Assembly: GCA_021799435.1 (NCBI GenBank)
Contig: JAJZAN010000005.1
Location: 20,042 to 84,041 of the forward strand
Length of the DNA: 64,000 bases
Direction of reading: 5' to 3'
Origin: Bacillota bacterium
Lineage (GTDB): Bacteria > Bacillota > Sulfobacillia > Sulfobacillales > Sulfobacillaceae
Position numbers and translations under genes: made by a program. Below the pieces are notes generated by a model, which ran no database searches, was not told where the DNA came from, and saw only the letters and a list, made by a program, of their open reading frames with translations. This document shows positions 34,020 to 42,458 of the stretch, piece after piece (positions within the stretch are counted from its first letter, which is position 1; every line of letters begins with the position of its first letter).

Positions 34020-34773
34020 GGAGCGGTGGCCCGACAACGGAGTGGACGAGCCCGCGCTCTATCGCCGTGCCCAAGGCGGAGACCAAACCGCTCGTCAGCA
34101 GCTTGTCGAACGCCACTGGAATTTGATTTGGCACATCGTGCACCGCTTTTCCGCGCGGGGCTATGACCCCGACGACTTATTCCAGGTCGGCGCCATTGGA
34201 CTCCTGAAAGCCATTGACCGATTCGATGTTGATCGCGGTCTTAAATTTTCCACGTACGCGGTGCCATTGATTATGGGGGAGATTCGGCGGCATCTGCGCG
34301 ATGACCAGCCCATTCGGGTGGCGCGCTCACTCAGGGAATTGGGCATGAAAGTGGAGGCTTGCCGGGCTCAAATGGCCCAGAAACTGGGGCGTGACCCGAC
34401 GCCCCAAGAACTGGCGTCGGCGTTGGAGGTGGACGTGGCGGACATTACGGAAGCTCTGGACGCGGTACGGCCCATGGCGTCCCTTAACCAGACCGTGGAA
34501 ACCCCCAACGGCACCGAGACCCCGCTTGGAGACAACATCAGCGACACCCGGGCGGAGGGCGACTGGCTGGAGCAATTAGCCCTGAGCCAAGCGTTTCAGA
34601 CGTTGGACGAGCGCGAGCGCTATATTCTCCGGTTGCGCTTTGTGGAAGGCCGTACCCAAGTGGAGGTGGCCCGCCGCCTGTCGGTCTCGCAAGTGCAAGT
34701 CTCGCGGTTGGAGCGCCGCGCCCTGGAGCGGTTGAAGAGCGCGCTCAGCGACGAGGAGAGCCGAACCTCGTAG
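34009..34773 (+). CDS. sigF: RNA polymerase sporulation sigma factor sigma-F
   Basis: 254 residues. Region 2 (YDPDDLFQVGAIGLLKAIDRFD, KFSTYAVPLIMGEIRRHLRDD), region 3 (LGRDPTPQELASALEV) and region 4 HTH (RTQVEVARRLSVSQVQVSRLE) are present. First forespore sigma factor, controlled by SpoIIAB. It would read the promoter found before dacF. Third gene of spoIIA and followed by a terminator. Confidence 0.95.
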   Translation: MPNEERWPDNGVDEPALYRRAQGGDQTARQQLVERHWNLIWHIVHRFSARGYDPDDLFQVGAIGLLKAIDRFDVDRGLKFSTYAVPLIMGEIRRHLRDDQPIRVARSLRELGMKVEACRAQMAQKLGRDPTPQELASALEVDVADITEALDAVRPMASLNQTVETPNGTETPLGDNISDTRAEGDWLEQLALSQAFQTLDERERYILRLRFVEGRTQVEVARRLSVSQVQVSRLERRALERLKSALSDEESRTS

Positions 34774-34775
34774 CC

Positions 34776-34805
34776 GGATGATGTTCTGCCAAATGGTCCA
34801 TACTA
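34776..34805 (+). promoter_or_regulatory. sigma-G-type promoter for spoVA
   Basis: CATACTA at 34799-34805 matches the sigma-G -10 CATNHTA fully; GGATG at 34776-34780, 18 bases upstream, matches four of five bases of the -35. spoVA is a sigma-G regulon member in Bacillus. The start point would fall near 34812, inside the 5' arm of the terminator described next. Confidence 0.55.
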
Positions 34806-34832
34806 CTCCCGACCGAAAGGTTCGGGAGTTTT
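34805..34832 (+). terminator. intrinsic terminator between sigF and spoVAC
   Basis: ACTCCCGACC and GGTTCGGGAGT pair, with one bulge, around a GAAA tetraloop, followed by TTTTG. It should end spoIIA transcripts, while transcripts started by the overlapping sigma-G-like promoter would lack part of the 5' arm. Confidence 0.75.
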
Positions 34833-34852
34833 GTTATGACCGGAGGGACAGG

Positions 34853-35299
34853 ATGGATTCCGACAAACAGCAATACCAGCAAATGACCCAAGAGATGATG
34901 CCCAAGCGTCCCGTGTTGCGAAATGCCGTCATCGCGTTTGTCGTCGGAGGACTCATTTGCGTTGTAGGCCAAGGGGTGCAAGGGTTCTTCATGCACCAAG
35001 GCATGACCACCAAGGAGGCGTCCGCCCCGACGGCGGTGGTGATGATTGGGTTGGGAGCACTGTTAACCGGGCTCGGCTGGTATGACCGCATTGTCAAGCA
35101 TTCCGGAATGGGGGGCACGCTGCCCATCACGGGGTTCGCTAATTCCATGGTCGCCCCGGCCATGGAGTTTCGCACGGAAGGCTTGGTCATGGGGGTCGGG
35201 GCCCGACTCTTTACGGTGGCAGGTCCGGTGCTGGTATACGGCATGACCGCAGCGATGGTGGTGGGTGCGTTGCGCTGGCTGATCACTGGGGTGGCCTAA
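34853..35299 (+). CDS. spoVAC: stage V sporulation protein AC
   Basis: Start set at ATG 34853 after GGAGGGACAGG; 148 residues with about four membrane helices (AVIAFVVGGLICVVGQGVQGF and others) and the conserved ITGFANSMVAPAMEFRTEG segment. SpoVAC is the mechanosensitive channel component of the dipicolinic acid transporter in the inner spore membrane. spoVAA and spoVAB, which precede it in Bacillus, are absent. Confidence 0.93.
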   Translation: MDSDKQQYQQMTQEMMPKRPVLRNAVIAFVVGGLICVVGQGVQGFFMHQGMTTKEASAPTAVVMIGLGALLTGLGWYDRIVKHSGMGGTLPITGFANSMVAPAMEFRTEGLVMGVGARLFTVAGPVLVYGMTAAMVVGALRWLITGVA

Positions 35300-36321
35300 T
35301 GGCGGTTCGGCGGCGGGGCGCGGCCACATATGAAACCGATCGCGTATGGATTCGGGGAACGGGTTCGGTTGTAGGACCCAAGGAAGGACAGGGACCGCTT
35401 AAAGACCACTTCGACCGGGTCTGGCCGGATGAACAAAATGGGCACCCAAGTTGGGAGAAGGCTGAGCAGGCGCTTCTGGCAGAGGCATATGAGGAAGCCT
35501 TGAAGAAGGCCGAGACCGCTTGGAATGGCATCGACATGGTCATTGGCGGGGATTTGCTGGACCAAATTGTCACCACCAACTTCAGCGCGCGAGAACATCA
35601 GCGACCCTTGGCGGGCCTATTTTCGGCCTGTGCGACGTTTACCGAGGGACTGGGGCTGGCATCCATGCTCCTCAGCGGCGGCGGTCTGGATCAGGTGATG
35701 GTCTCCGCCGCAAGTCATCATCAAGCGGCGGAGCGTCAGTTTCGGTTCCCTCTCGAACTAGGCTATCAGCGCACTCCAACGGCGGCATGGACCGCCACCG
35801 CCGCCGGCGCAGTCGTGATGGCGACAAAGCCTGGACCGCTGCGCATCGAATCGGTGACGTTGGGGCGGGTTGTGGATATGGGAGGCAAGGACCCCAACGA
35901 TATGGGCAGCGCCATGGCTCCCGCCGCCTTTGACACCATTCAGCAGCACCTGACCGACACCGGCCAATCTCCAGAAGACTTTGACGCCATTTTCACGGGT
36001 GACTTGGGTGACTTTGGGGTCAAAGTGCTGAGGCGCTACGCCAAAGACAAGCATCTCGATCTCAGCGCGGTCCTGGATGACTGTGGCCGCTCGCTCTATG
36101 ACGCCCAGCAGCAGGACACTCATAATGGGGGATCGGGTCCCGGCTGTTCTGCCAGCGTTTTTGCGGGTCCCTTGGCGCGGCGCTTGGTGCAGGGAGACTT
36201 TCGGCGGCTTCTGCTCGTTGCGACGGGCGCGCTGTTTTCACCCACCACATATCAGCAGGGAGAAACTATCCCCTGCATTGCCCATGCCGTGGCGGTGGTC
36301 CGAGAGGAGGCTTTCCGGTGA
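35299..36321 (+). CDS. spoVAD: stage V sporulation protein AD
   Basis: 340 residues, thiolase-like fold; starts on the last base of the spoVAC stop (TAATG). VIGGDLLDQIVTTNFSAREH, PLAGLFSACATFTEGL and GPGCSASVFAGPLARRL are SpoVAD motifs. Soluble, inner-membrane-associated dipicolinic acid binding protein needed for its uptake into the forespore. The next gene overlaps its stop. Confidence 0.94.
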   Translation: MAVRRRGAATYETDRVWIRGTGSVVGPKEGQGPLKDHFDRVWPDEQNGHPSWEKAEQALLAEAYEEALKKAETAWNGIDMVIGGDLLDQIVTTNFSAREHQRPLAGLFSACATFTEGLGLASMLLSGGGLDQVMVSAASHHQAAERQFRFPLELGYQRTPTAAWTATAAGAVVMATKPGPLRIESVTLGRVVDMGGKDPNDMGSAMAPAAFDTIQQHLTDTGQSPEDFDAIFTGDLGDFGVKVLRRYAKDKHLDLSAVLDDCGRSLYDAQQQDTHNGGSGPGCSASVFAGPLARRLVQGDFRRLLLVATGALFSPTTYQQGETIPCIAHAVAVVREEAFR

Positions 36322-36668
36322 TCTTCGTCTGGGCGTTTGTCGTCGGCGGACTCATGTGTGTCCTGGCGCAGCTGGTGATGGACTGGTTCAGGATGACTCC
36401 CGGACAGGTATTGGTCGTCTTCGTGGTGGCCGGAGCGGTTCTGGGAGGTCTAGGAATTTACGGAAAACTGGTGGACTTCGCGGGGGCCGGAGCCTCCGTG
36501 CCATTGCCGGGATTTGGCTACACCATGGTCGAGGGGATTGGGCAAGCTGTGAAGCAGAAGGGTGCGCTGGGTCTCTTTACCGGCGGACTCACCGCCGCGT
36601 CCGGCGGCATCAAGGCCGCCGTGATATTCGGCCTGGTCGCCGCTTTGATCTTTAAACCCAAGTCATAA
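36318..36668 (+). CDS. spoVAE: stage V sporulation protein AEb
   Basis: 116 residues, GTG start overlapping the spoVAD stop. Three to four membrane helices and LPGFGYTMVEGIGQAVKQKG, parallel to the SpoVAC motif ITGFANSM, identify it as SpoVAEb, the second channel-type membrane component of the dipicolinic acid transporter. Confidence 0.93.
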   Translation: MIFVWAFVVGGLMCVLAQLVMDWFRMTPGQVLVVFVVAGAVLGGLGIYGKLVDFAGAGASVPLPGFGYTMVEGIGQAVKQKGALGLFTGGLTAASGGIKAAVIFGLVAALIFKPKS

Positions 36669-36690
36669 ATCGCTGAGGGGGCACTATTCG

Positions 36691-37263
36691 ATGGCACAAA
36701 AGAAGCAGGTCATCATCCTGACAGACGGAGACCAGACCGCCTACCAGGCCTTGTCGGAGGCCTGTGACGAGTTGTCGTGCCACCCTCTAAGGGCCTCGGA
36801 AGGAAACCCCACCCCGCTCACGGGCGAGGAGTTGGTCAAGGAAATCATGCGAGCGCCTGCCGAGCCGGTGGTCGTCATGGTGGACGATCGCGGCGATGCC
36901 GGTACGGGACGGGGAGAACGAGCATTGGACGTGCTCTTGGATTCCTCCGAATTGGAAGTGCTGGGCGTAGTGGCGGTAGCCGCCAACACCCACCCCGTCC
37001 ATGGTGTGGCGGTCGACGTCTCTGTAGACCAAGACGGCAACGTGGTCCACCAGGCGGTGGACAAGGACGGGCATCCGGTTTCGGGATCCACTCTGAAGGG
37101 CGACACCGTGGACGTTCTGAAGGCATACTCCGGTCCCGTGGTGGGACTGGGCGATCCGGGGAAGATGGAAGGGCATGATTCGGTCCACCATGGTGTGCCG
37201 GCCACGCGACGCGCCATCGAAGAGATTCTCAAGAAAGGGGCCAATCCCGATGGGCGAGGTTAG
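36691..37263 (+). CDS. spoVAEa: stage V sporulation protein AEa
   Basis: 190 residues, soluble. VIILTDGDQTAYQALSEAC, PVVVMVDDRGDAGTGRGERAL and LGVVAVAANTHPVHGVAVDVS are typical of SpoVAEa. Role in spores is not firmly known; it travels with spoVA in Bacillus. 22 bases after spoVAEb and overlapping spoVAF by 14 bases. Confidence 0.9.
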   Translation: MAQKKQVIILTDGDQTAYQALSEACDELSCHPLRASEGNPTPLTGEELVKEIMRAPAEPVVVMVDDRGDAGTGRGERALDVLLDSSELEVLGVVAVAANTHPVHGVAVDVSVDQDGNVVHQAVDKDGHPVSGSTLKGDTVDVLKAYSGPVVGLGDPGKMEGHDSVHHGVPATRRAIEEILKKGANPDGRG

Positions 37264-38785
37264 GTACAAGGTACAAGGGAAAGGCAAAGTCCAAAGCCAA
37301 GACGTCTCCACCAATCTGGACGAGAACCTGCAGTGGATTAAGCGCTACCTGGGTTACAAAGAGTCGTTTGATATTTTGGTGCGCGAGTTTGAGGTGGCCG
37401 GGACGAAATGTGCGATGGTGTGCGTCGATTCGTTTATCGACTCCACCGTCCTGACTTTGATTATGAATCAACTGGAAAAGCTGAGCCAGCAGCAGTTGAA
37501 GCACCCCACGCTGGATGGACTATTGACCAAGACGATCCCGTATATTGAGGTCAGCCCCACCAGCGAACTCACATCAGCCGCTGACCAAGTGCTGGCTGGG
37601 CCGGTCGCCTTCCTTGTGGATGGGGTGTCCCACGCCATCGTGGTGGACGTCCGCAAGTATCCCGATAGGAGCCCGTCCGAGCCGTCGATTGAGCGCGTTT
37701 TACGCGGGCCGCAAGACGGGTTTATCGAGACCATGATCATGAACACGCTCCTCATCCGCCGACGCTTGCGGGATCCCAACCTGCGCATCGAAGCGTTCGA
37801 GGTGGGTCGGCGCTCCAAGAGCGATGTCGCCTTGATGTACATCAAGGACATCGCCGATGACAAAATTATCAAGGTGGTGCGTGAACGACTGAAGGCCATT
37901 GACGGGGACGCCATGGCCATGTCGGAAAAGGCGCTGCAAGAGTGGATCATCAAAAAACCGTGGTGGAATCCCTTTCCCAACGGGAAGTTCACCGAACGCC
38001 CGGATGTCGCAGCCGAGCACCTCACGGAAGGACATATTTTGGTGATGATTGACACCTCGCCCAATGCGCTTATCCTGCCCGTATCCATTTTCTCGTTCCT
38101 GCAGTCGGCGGAAGAGTATCACGAAGACGTCATGATCGGCACCTATCTCAAGTGGGTGCGCATGTTGGGCATGTTGGTCTCTTGGGTGTTGCCGCCGCTG
38201 TGGTACGCCCTGCTGGTCACTCACGCTCATTTGCCCGGAAAGTTGGATGTGTTATTGAAACCGACGACGACGGCCATCCCAATCTTCTGGCAATTAGTCG
38301 GCTTGGAAATCGGCGTCGACCTCCTGAGACTGGCGCTGACATTTAGTCCCGACCCGCTCACGCAGTCCATGGGATTTTTCGGAGCCATTCTGCTCGGCGA
38401 CGTGGCGATAAAAGCCGGGATTATCGATGCCCTGGCTATGGTCTTGGTGGCGCTGGCGGCGGTGGGAACCTTTACGGCACCGGACATCGACTTTGGCTTG
38501 GCGGTCCGGCTTCTGCGGGCGTTCCTGCTGATCCTGACGGGACTCTTCACCATCGTAGCGCTGCCTTGGCTGGGGTTTGCCCTAGGCATCATTATCCCGG
38601 TGGCCATCATGTTTACCAATGATTCGTTTGGTGCCTCCTACGGTTGGCCCCTCATTCCTTTTCGCGGTGCGGACCTGGTAGACGAGATGATCCGCAAGCC
38701 GCTCAATCGGAAGGTCTATCGACCGTCTTTGACCCATCCGCAGGATAAGACCCACCGACGGCCCCCAGGCAAGGAACGCGTATAG
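37250..38785 (+). CDS. spoVAF: stage V sporulation protein AF, GerA-family
   Basis: Start set at ATG 37250; 511 residues. A soluble GerA-A-like N-terminal domain (DCFIDS-type VCVDSFIDSTVLTLIM, FLVDGVSHAIVVDVRKYPDRSPSEP) is followed by a membrane domain from about residue 285 with five to six helices. SpoVAF is related to germinant-receptor A subunits and modulates dipicolinate release on germination. Last gene of spoVA; an intrinsic terminator follows. Confidence 0.92.
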   Translation: MGEVRYKVQGKGKVQSQDVSTNLDENLQWIKRYLGYKESFDILVREFEVAGTKCAMVCVDSFIDSTVLTLIMNQLEKLSQQQLKHPTLDGLLTKTIPYIEVSPTSELTSAADQVLAGPVAFLVDGVSHAIVVDVRKYPDRSPSEPSIERVLRGPQDGFIETMIMNTLLIRRRLRDPNLRIEAFEVGRRSKSDVALMYIKDIADDKIIKVVRERLKAIDGDAMAMSEKALQEWIIKKPWWNPFPNGKFTERPDVAAEHLTEGHILVMIDTSPNALILPVSIFSFLQSAEEYHEDVMIGTYLKWVRMLGMLVSWVLPPLWYALLVTHAHLPGKLDVLLKPTTTAIPIFWQLVGLEIGVDLLRLALTFSPDPLTQSMGFFGAILLGDVAIKAGIIDALAMVLVALAAVGTFTAPDIDFGLAVRLLRAFLLILTGLFTIVALPWLGFALGIIIPVAIMFTNDSFGASYGWPLIPFRGADLVDEMIRKPLNRKVYRPSLTHPQDKTHRRPPGKERV

Positions 38786-38827
38786 GTTGACCCGCTCTTT
38801 CTGGACATGCTAGGCTGTTGGCAGCAC

Positions 38828-38856
38828 GGGACGCTCTCGGGCGTCCCAACTTTTTT
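38828..38856 (+). terminator. intrinsic terminator of the spoVA operon
   Basis: GGGACGC and GCGTCCC (38841-38847) pair around a six-base loop, then AACTTTTTT. Separates spoVAF from lysA. Confidence 0.82.
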
Positions 38857-38868
38857 GGGGGAAACACT

Positions 38869-40179
38869 GTGCGTCCAACCACCTACGCAAAAGGCCCGAA
38901 CGGACAGATCTCGGTCGGCGGTGTCCGCATGCAAGATTTAGCTGCCAAGTATGGCACGCCTCTATACGTCCTCGATTACGAAACCCTGGTGCGGCAGATG
39001 ACCGCCTATCGAGTGGCGCTGTCCCAAATGGACCCGCCCGGTCACGCGCATTACGCTGGCAAGGCCTTTTTGTGCCAAGCCATGGCCTCCCTTGTGCAAG
39101 AGCAAGGCTTGGGCTTGGATGTGGTATCGGGCGGAGAGTTGGCCACGGCACTCAAGGCGGGTGTGGATCCCGCCCACATCTTGTTCCACGGCAACGTGAA
39201 ATCCCGCCAGGAAATTCAGATGGCGCTGGAACAGGGCGTCGGCCGTCTGGTGGTTGACTCGTTGGACGAGTTACGAAGGATTAACGCCATGGCCGGCGAC
39301 CGGGGACTGAAGGCGTCCATTCTCTTGCGCATCACACCGGGCATTGACGCTCACACCCATGACTTCATCCGCACGGGCCACTTTGACTCCAAATTTGGTT
39401 TTGGGCTGAGCGAAGGAATTGCCGATCATGCGGTGGAAGAGGCCCTAGGCTCCGACCACCTGAGGTTGGAAGGGTTCCACGCTCATATCGGATCCCAAAT
39501 TCTGGAGAGCGCCCCCTTTATCGCCAATGCCGAGGCCCTGCTGGGATTCAGCCGCGCCTGGTACGACAAGGCGGGATTTTGGCCGAGCGTGTTGGACTTG
39601 GGCGGGGGAATCGGCGTGAAATATGGACCGCACGATGTGCCGCCGAGTTTGCATCCCATGGTGCGGCAGGTCGATGCCCTGGTGCGGCAAATGACCCCGC
39701 CGGGACAAAGCCGGCCGCAAATTATCCTCGAGCCCGGCCGCTCCATTGTGGCCGAAGCGGGCCTGACCATTTATTCGGTGGAAGCGGTCAAGACCGTGGC
39801 TGGCGGTCATACCTATGTCGCGGTGGACGGGGGCATGGGCGACAACATCCGGCCAGCGCTCTATCAGGCCTCCTATGGCGCCGAACTAGACGCCAAGCCG
39901 GAATCTCTGCCGATGAAGCCGGTGACCATAGCCGGGCGATATTGCGAAAGCGGCGACATCCTCATTCACGAAGCCCTGTTGGCCGAGCCGTTGACGGGAG
40001 ACCGGCTTGTTGTGTGGGGGACAGGCGCCTACAACTATGCCATGGCCTCCACTTACAACCGCGTGCCCCGACCGGCGGTCGTGGCTGTGCGGGATGGGCA
40101 AGCCGCCGTCTGGGTGGAACGGGAGTCCTACGAGGACTTGATGCGGTTGGATCGATCCCTGGACATCGGGATTAACTGA
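38869..40179 (+). CDS. lysA: diaminopimelate decarboxylase
   Basis: Start set at GTG 38869 after GGGGGAAACACT; 436 residues. PLP lysine in HYAGKAFLCQAM, the HIGSQI and LDLGGGIGVKY loops, and the catalytic CESGDILIHEA. Last step of lysine synthesis from meso-diaminopimelate. Location directly after spoVAF is as in Bacillus. The following scp genes start one base after its stop region. Confidence 0.95.
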   Translation: MRPTTYAKGPNGQISVGGVRMQDLAAKYGTPLYVLDYETLVRQMTAYRVALSQMDPPGHAHYAGKAFLCQAMASLVQEQGLGLDVVSGGELATALKAGVDPAHILFHGNVKSRQEIQMALEQGVGRLVVDSLDELRRINAMAGDRGLKASILLRITPGIDAHTHDFIRTGHFDSKFGFGLSEGIADHAVEEALGSDHLRLEGFHAHIGSQILESAPFIANAEALLGFSRAWYDKAGFWPSVLDLGGGIGVKYGPHDVPPSLHPMVRQVDALVRQMTPPGQSRPQIILEPGRSIVAEAGLTIYSVEAVKTVAGGHTYVAVDGGMGDNIRPALYQASYGAELDAKPESLPMKPVTIAGRYCESGDILIHEALLAEPLTGDRLVVWGTGAYNYAMASTYNRVPRPAVVAVRDGQAAVWVERESYEDLMRLDRSLDIGIN

Positions 40180-40180
40180 G

Positions 40181-40861
40181 ATGGCTGAACAATCGGGTCT
40201 TGTGAGTGCGGAACTGCGGGCGCTGGCGGATCAAGTGCGCCGACAACCGCAACTCGCCCGTGAGATGGATGTGTCGGTCTTGGTCGATGAGGTGGCGGGA
40301 CGCTGGCGGGAACATAGCGATATGTTGCAAGCCAGTGAGGAGGTGCCCGTGGCTGCTTGGATCGTGCGCCGGAAGGTTGAAGGATTGATTCGTCCCGAAG
40401 CAGAACCCGACGAGCCGGTCCCGCTGGACCCGGCGTTAAAGCCAGAGTGGGTTGGCGACGGTGTGGCTGCACTAACCCGGTTGCGGGATGCCGCGGCAGC
40501 ACGCTGGCCGCGTCCGGTGCCCGAACGGCTGCAAATGGCGCCCGTCCCGGTGAAAGACCCTAGTCTTTGGAAGCTGGCTTGGTCCTATCCACGGTTGCGT
40601 CCCAAGTCCGCCCCGGCGCCCCAGGTGGTCGCCCGCGAAACCGACCCGTTGGACTATCACATGGAGGCTCTGTGGACTCGCATTCCCGCTGGGACCCGCA
40701 TCCGATTCTTGGAGGGATTGCGGGGGCGGGGACGGGACCAGTGGGTGGCGCAGTTTTTGGCGCTGGTGCACTTGTGGCACGTCCGCCGCGTGGAGGCCGA
40801 GCAGAGCGGTCCGTTCCAGGATCTGTGGGTGGAGCGGCGGGAAGAGGGGGATCCACGGTGA
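40181..40861 (+). CDS. scpA: segregation and condensation protein A, divergent
   Basis: 226 residues. The C-terminal winged helix (FLEGLRGRGRDQWVAQFLALVHLWHVRRVEAEQSGPFQDLWV) matches ScpA kleisins, and the N-terminal helices (DVSVLVDEVAGRWREHSDMLQAS) fit loosely. The usual N-terminal IPI-Q signature is missing. The call rests largely on GTGA coupling to a clear scpB. Bridges SMC heads in chromosome condensation. Confidence 0.75.
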   Translation: MAEQSGLVSAELRALADQVRRQPQLAREMDVSVLVDEVAGRWREHSDMLQASEEVPVAAWIVRRKVEGLIRPEAEPDEPVPLDPALKPEWVGDGVAALTRLRDAAAARWPRPVPERLQMAPVPVKDPSLWKLAWSYPRLRPKSAPAPQVVARETDPLDYHMEALWTRIPAGTRIRFLEGLRGRGRDQWVAQFLALVHLWHVRRVEAEQSGPFQDLWVERREEGDPR

Positions 40862-41373
40862 ACTTAGCGTTGTTGGAGGCGTTGCTGTTTACGCAGTCGG
40901 CGCCCGTGTCCATCCAGCAAGTGGCGCATTGGCTAAGTCTGGACGAAAACTCGGTGGAGGCTGGCCTCCAAGCGTTGGCCGAGCGGTTGGAGGTCCGCGA
41001 GTCGGGTCTGGCCTTGGATTGGGTCGATGGAGGAGTCCGTCTCACCACCCACCCGCGCCTCTATGCGAGCCTGCAGGAGCGTCTGGCCAATCCGGATCCC
41101 GAGCCTCTCTCCCATGCCAGTTGGGAGGTGCTGGCGATCGTCGCATATCGCCAACCCATAACGCGGTTGGAAATCGAGTCCATCCGCCAGACTGGCTCGG
41201 AACGGGCTATCGAGACTTTGGTCAACCGTGACCTAATCGAGGAGGTGGGCCGCAAAGAGGCGCCGGGGCGGCCTATCCTTTACGGCACCACCCGGGGCTT
41301 TTTGCAGCAGTTTGGCCTGTCCTCTCTGGACGCTTTGCCCCAGTTGTCCCAATTGACGGAACCGATGGCATAA
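40858..41373 (+). CDS. scpB: segregation and condensation protein B
   Basis: The track start at 40567 is a shadow; GTG 40858 overlaps the scpA stop. 171 residues with two winged helices: LLEALLFTQSAPVSIQQVAHWL, then SHASWEVLAIVAYRQPITRLEIE and RDLIEEVGRKEAPGRPILYGTT, all diagnostic for ScpB. Works with ScpA and SMC. Confidence 0.93.
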   Translation: MNLALLEALLFTQSAPVSIQQVAHWLSLDENSVEAGLQALAERLEVRESGLALDWVDGGVRLTTHPRLYASLQERLANPDPEPLSHASWEVLAIVAYRQPITRLEIESIRQTGSERAIETLVNRDLIEEVGRKEAPGRPILYGTTRGFLQQFGLSSLDALPQLSQLTEPMA

Positions 41374-41413
41374 TGTGGCCTCCTTAAGACACCCTAGGAC
41401 GGGGGTGTCGGTC

Positions 41414-42013
41414 GTGTGGTATATCGTCATGGCTGGATTGGCAGTCATAGCGGCTCTGCTTATATGGGCCCTGTTTCAACCGCTGGACCTGTCGTTCAGT
41501 TTGCGCATCGAGGGCCTCGAGATTGAGTTGGCAACGGCGGTGCACTACAGCCGGATCCATCGTTCGCGCACCTGGACGCTGCCCGTGCTGCCTCCCCGAC
41601 AGCACGCGTCCCAAACCCACTTCCACCTTACCCCTGAATTGATTGACGAGGCGCTCTGGGCCTATGAGGTCCTCAACCGCACCATGGATGCTCTCTGGCA
41701 CCGCATGCACATTGAGGCCTTTGATCTGCACGCCACCATCGGATTCGCCGACGCGGCCCGAACCGCCGTGTGGACCGGGCGCGCCACTGACTTGCTAGCT
41801 TGGTGGATCGGCATGCGGATCGCCCCCCGTGCCCATCAAGCTCCGCGATTTTTGGTGGAACCCAATTGGGATCAGGCCGGAGTGAGCGGGAATTTTACCA
41901 GTATAATTCGGGTCCAACCCTCCGATATTATCCTGGCGATTATTCGAGGCCTGACGGGCCCGGCAAAAGGGGGACAAGAGAAGTATGGACACACCGCCCA
42001 ACAACACGCGTAA
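41414..42013 (+). CDS. DUF2953-like membrane-anchored protein (YtfI-like)
   Basis: Start uncertain: GTG 41414 lies eight bases after GGGGG and is preferred; GTG 41405 and 41375 are alternatives. About 199 residues with one N-terminal membrane helix (WYIVMAGLAVIAALLIWALF) and a beta-rich domain (LSFSLRIEGLEIELATAVHY). DUF2953 proteins sit beside ytfJ in Bacillus (ytfI-ytfJ), as here. Function unknown, likely spore-linked. Confidence 0.68.
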   Translation: MWYIVMAGLAVIAALLIWALFQPLDLSFSLRIEGLEIELATAVHYSRIHRSRTWTLPVLPPRQHASQTHFHLTPELIDEALWAYEVLNRTMDALWHRMHIEAFDLHATIGFADAARTAVWTGRATDLLAWWIGMRIAPRAHQAPRFLVEPNWDQAGVSGNFTSIIRVQPSDIILAIIRGLTGPAKGGQEKYGHTAQQHA

Positions 42014-42443
42014 CGCTTCCGGACATCCCATTGAAACATTGATGAAGACCGCCATGGAATCCATCAAGGGCATGATTGACGTCAACACCGTAGTGGGGAC
42101 GCCCGTTGAAACCCGCGACGGCGGGACGATCATTCCGGTGTCCCGCGTGTCGTTCGGATTTGCCGCCGGGGGCGGCGAGTATTGGAGTCGAGTGACTGAC
42201 CAAGCCGGCCATCCGTTTGGAGGCGGCAGCGGCGCCGGCGTTACCGTTCATCCCGTGGGGTTTCTGGTGATGCACGGGGACAACGTCCGGCTCCTGTCGG
42301 TGGATAAGGGCGATGTCTGGGAGTCGTTGGCCAACAATATTCCCCAGCTTATCGACCAATTGCAAAACATGTGGAAGGATCGTGAGCATCCGGCCGCACG
42401 CCGCCAAAAGAGCACCATTCTCGACCCCACGACCATGTCGTGA
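41985..42443 (+). CDS. ytfJ: YtfJ/GerW-family sporulation protein
   Basis: 152 residues; strong ribosome binding site AAGGGGGACAAGAGAAGT, start 29 bases inside the upstream gene. IETLMKTAMESIKGMIDVNTVVG, TIIPVSRVSFGFAAGGGE and the glycine-rich GGGSGAGVTVHPVGFLVM are YtfJ/GerW signatures. GerW is needed for SleB-dependent germination in Bacillus. The Ku gene follows within 16 bases, so the DNA repair genes may be transcribed with it. Confidence 0.9.
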   Translation: MDTPPNNTRNASGHPIETLMKTAMESIKGMIDVNTVVGTPVETRDGGTIIPVSRVSFGFAAGGGEYWSRVTDQAGHPFGGGSGAGVTVHPVGFLVMHGDNVRLLSVDKGDVWESLANNIPQLIDQLQNMWKDREHPAARRQKSTILDPTTMS

Positions 42444-42458
42444 CGCGGGCCTAGGGAC

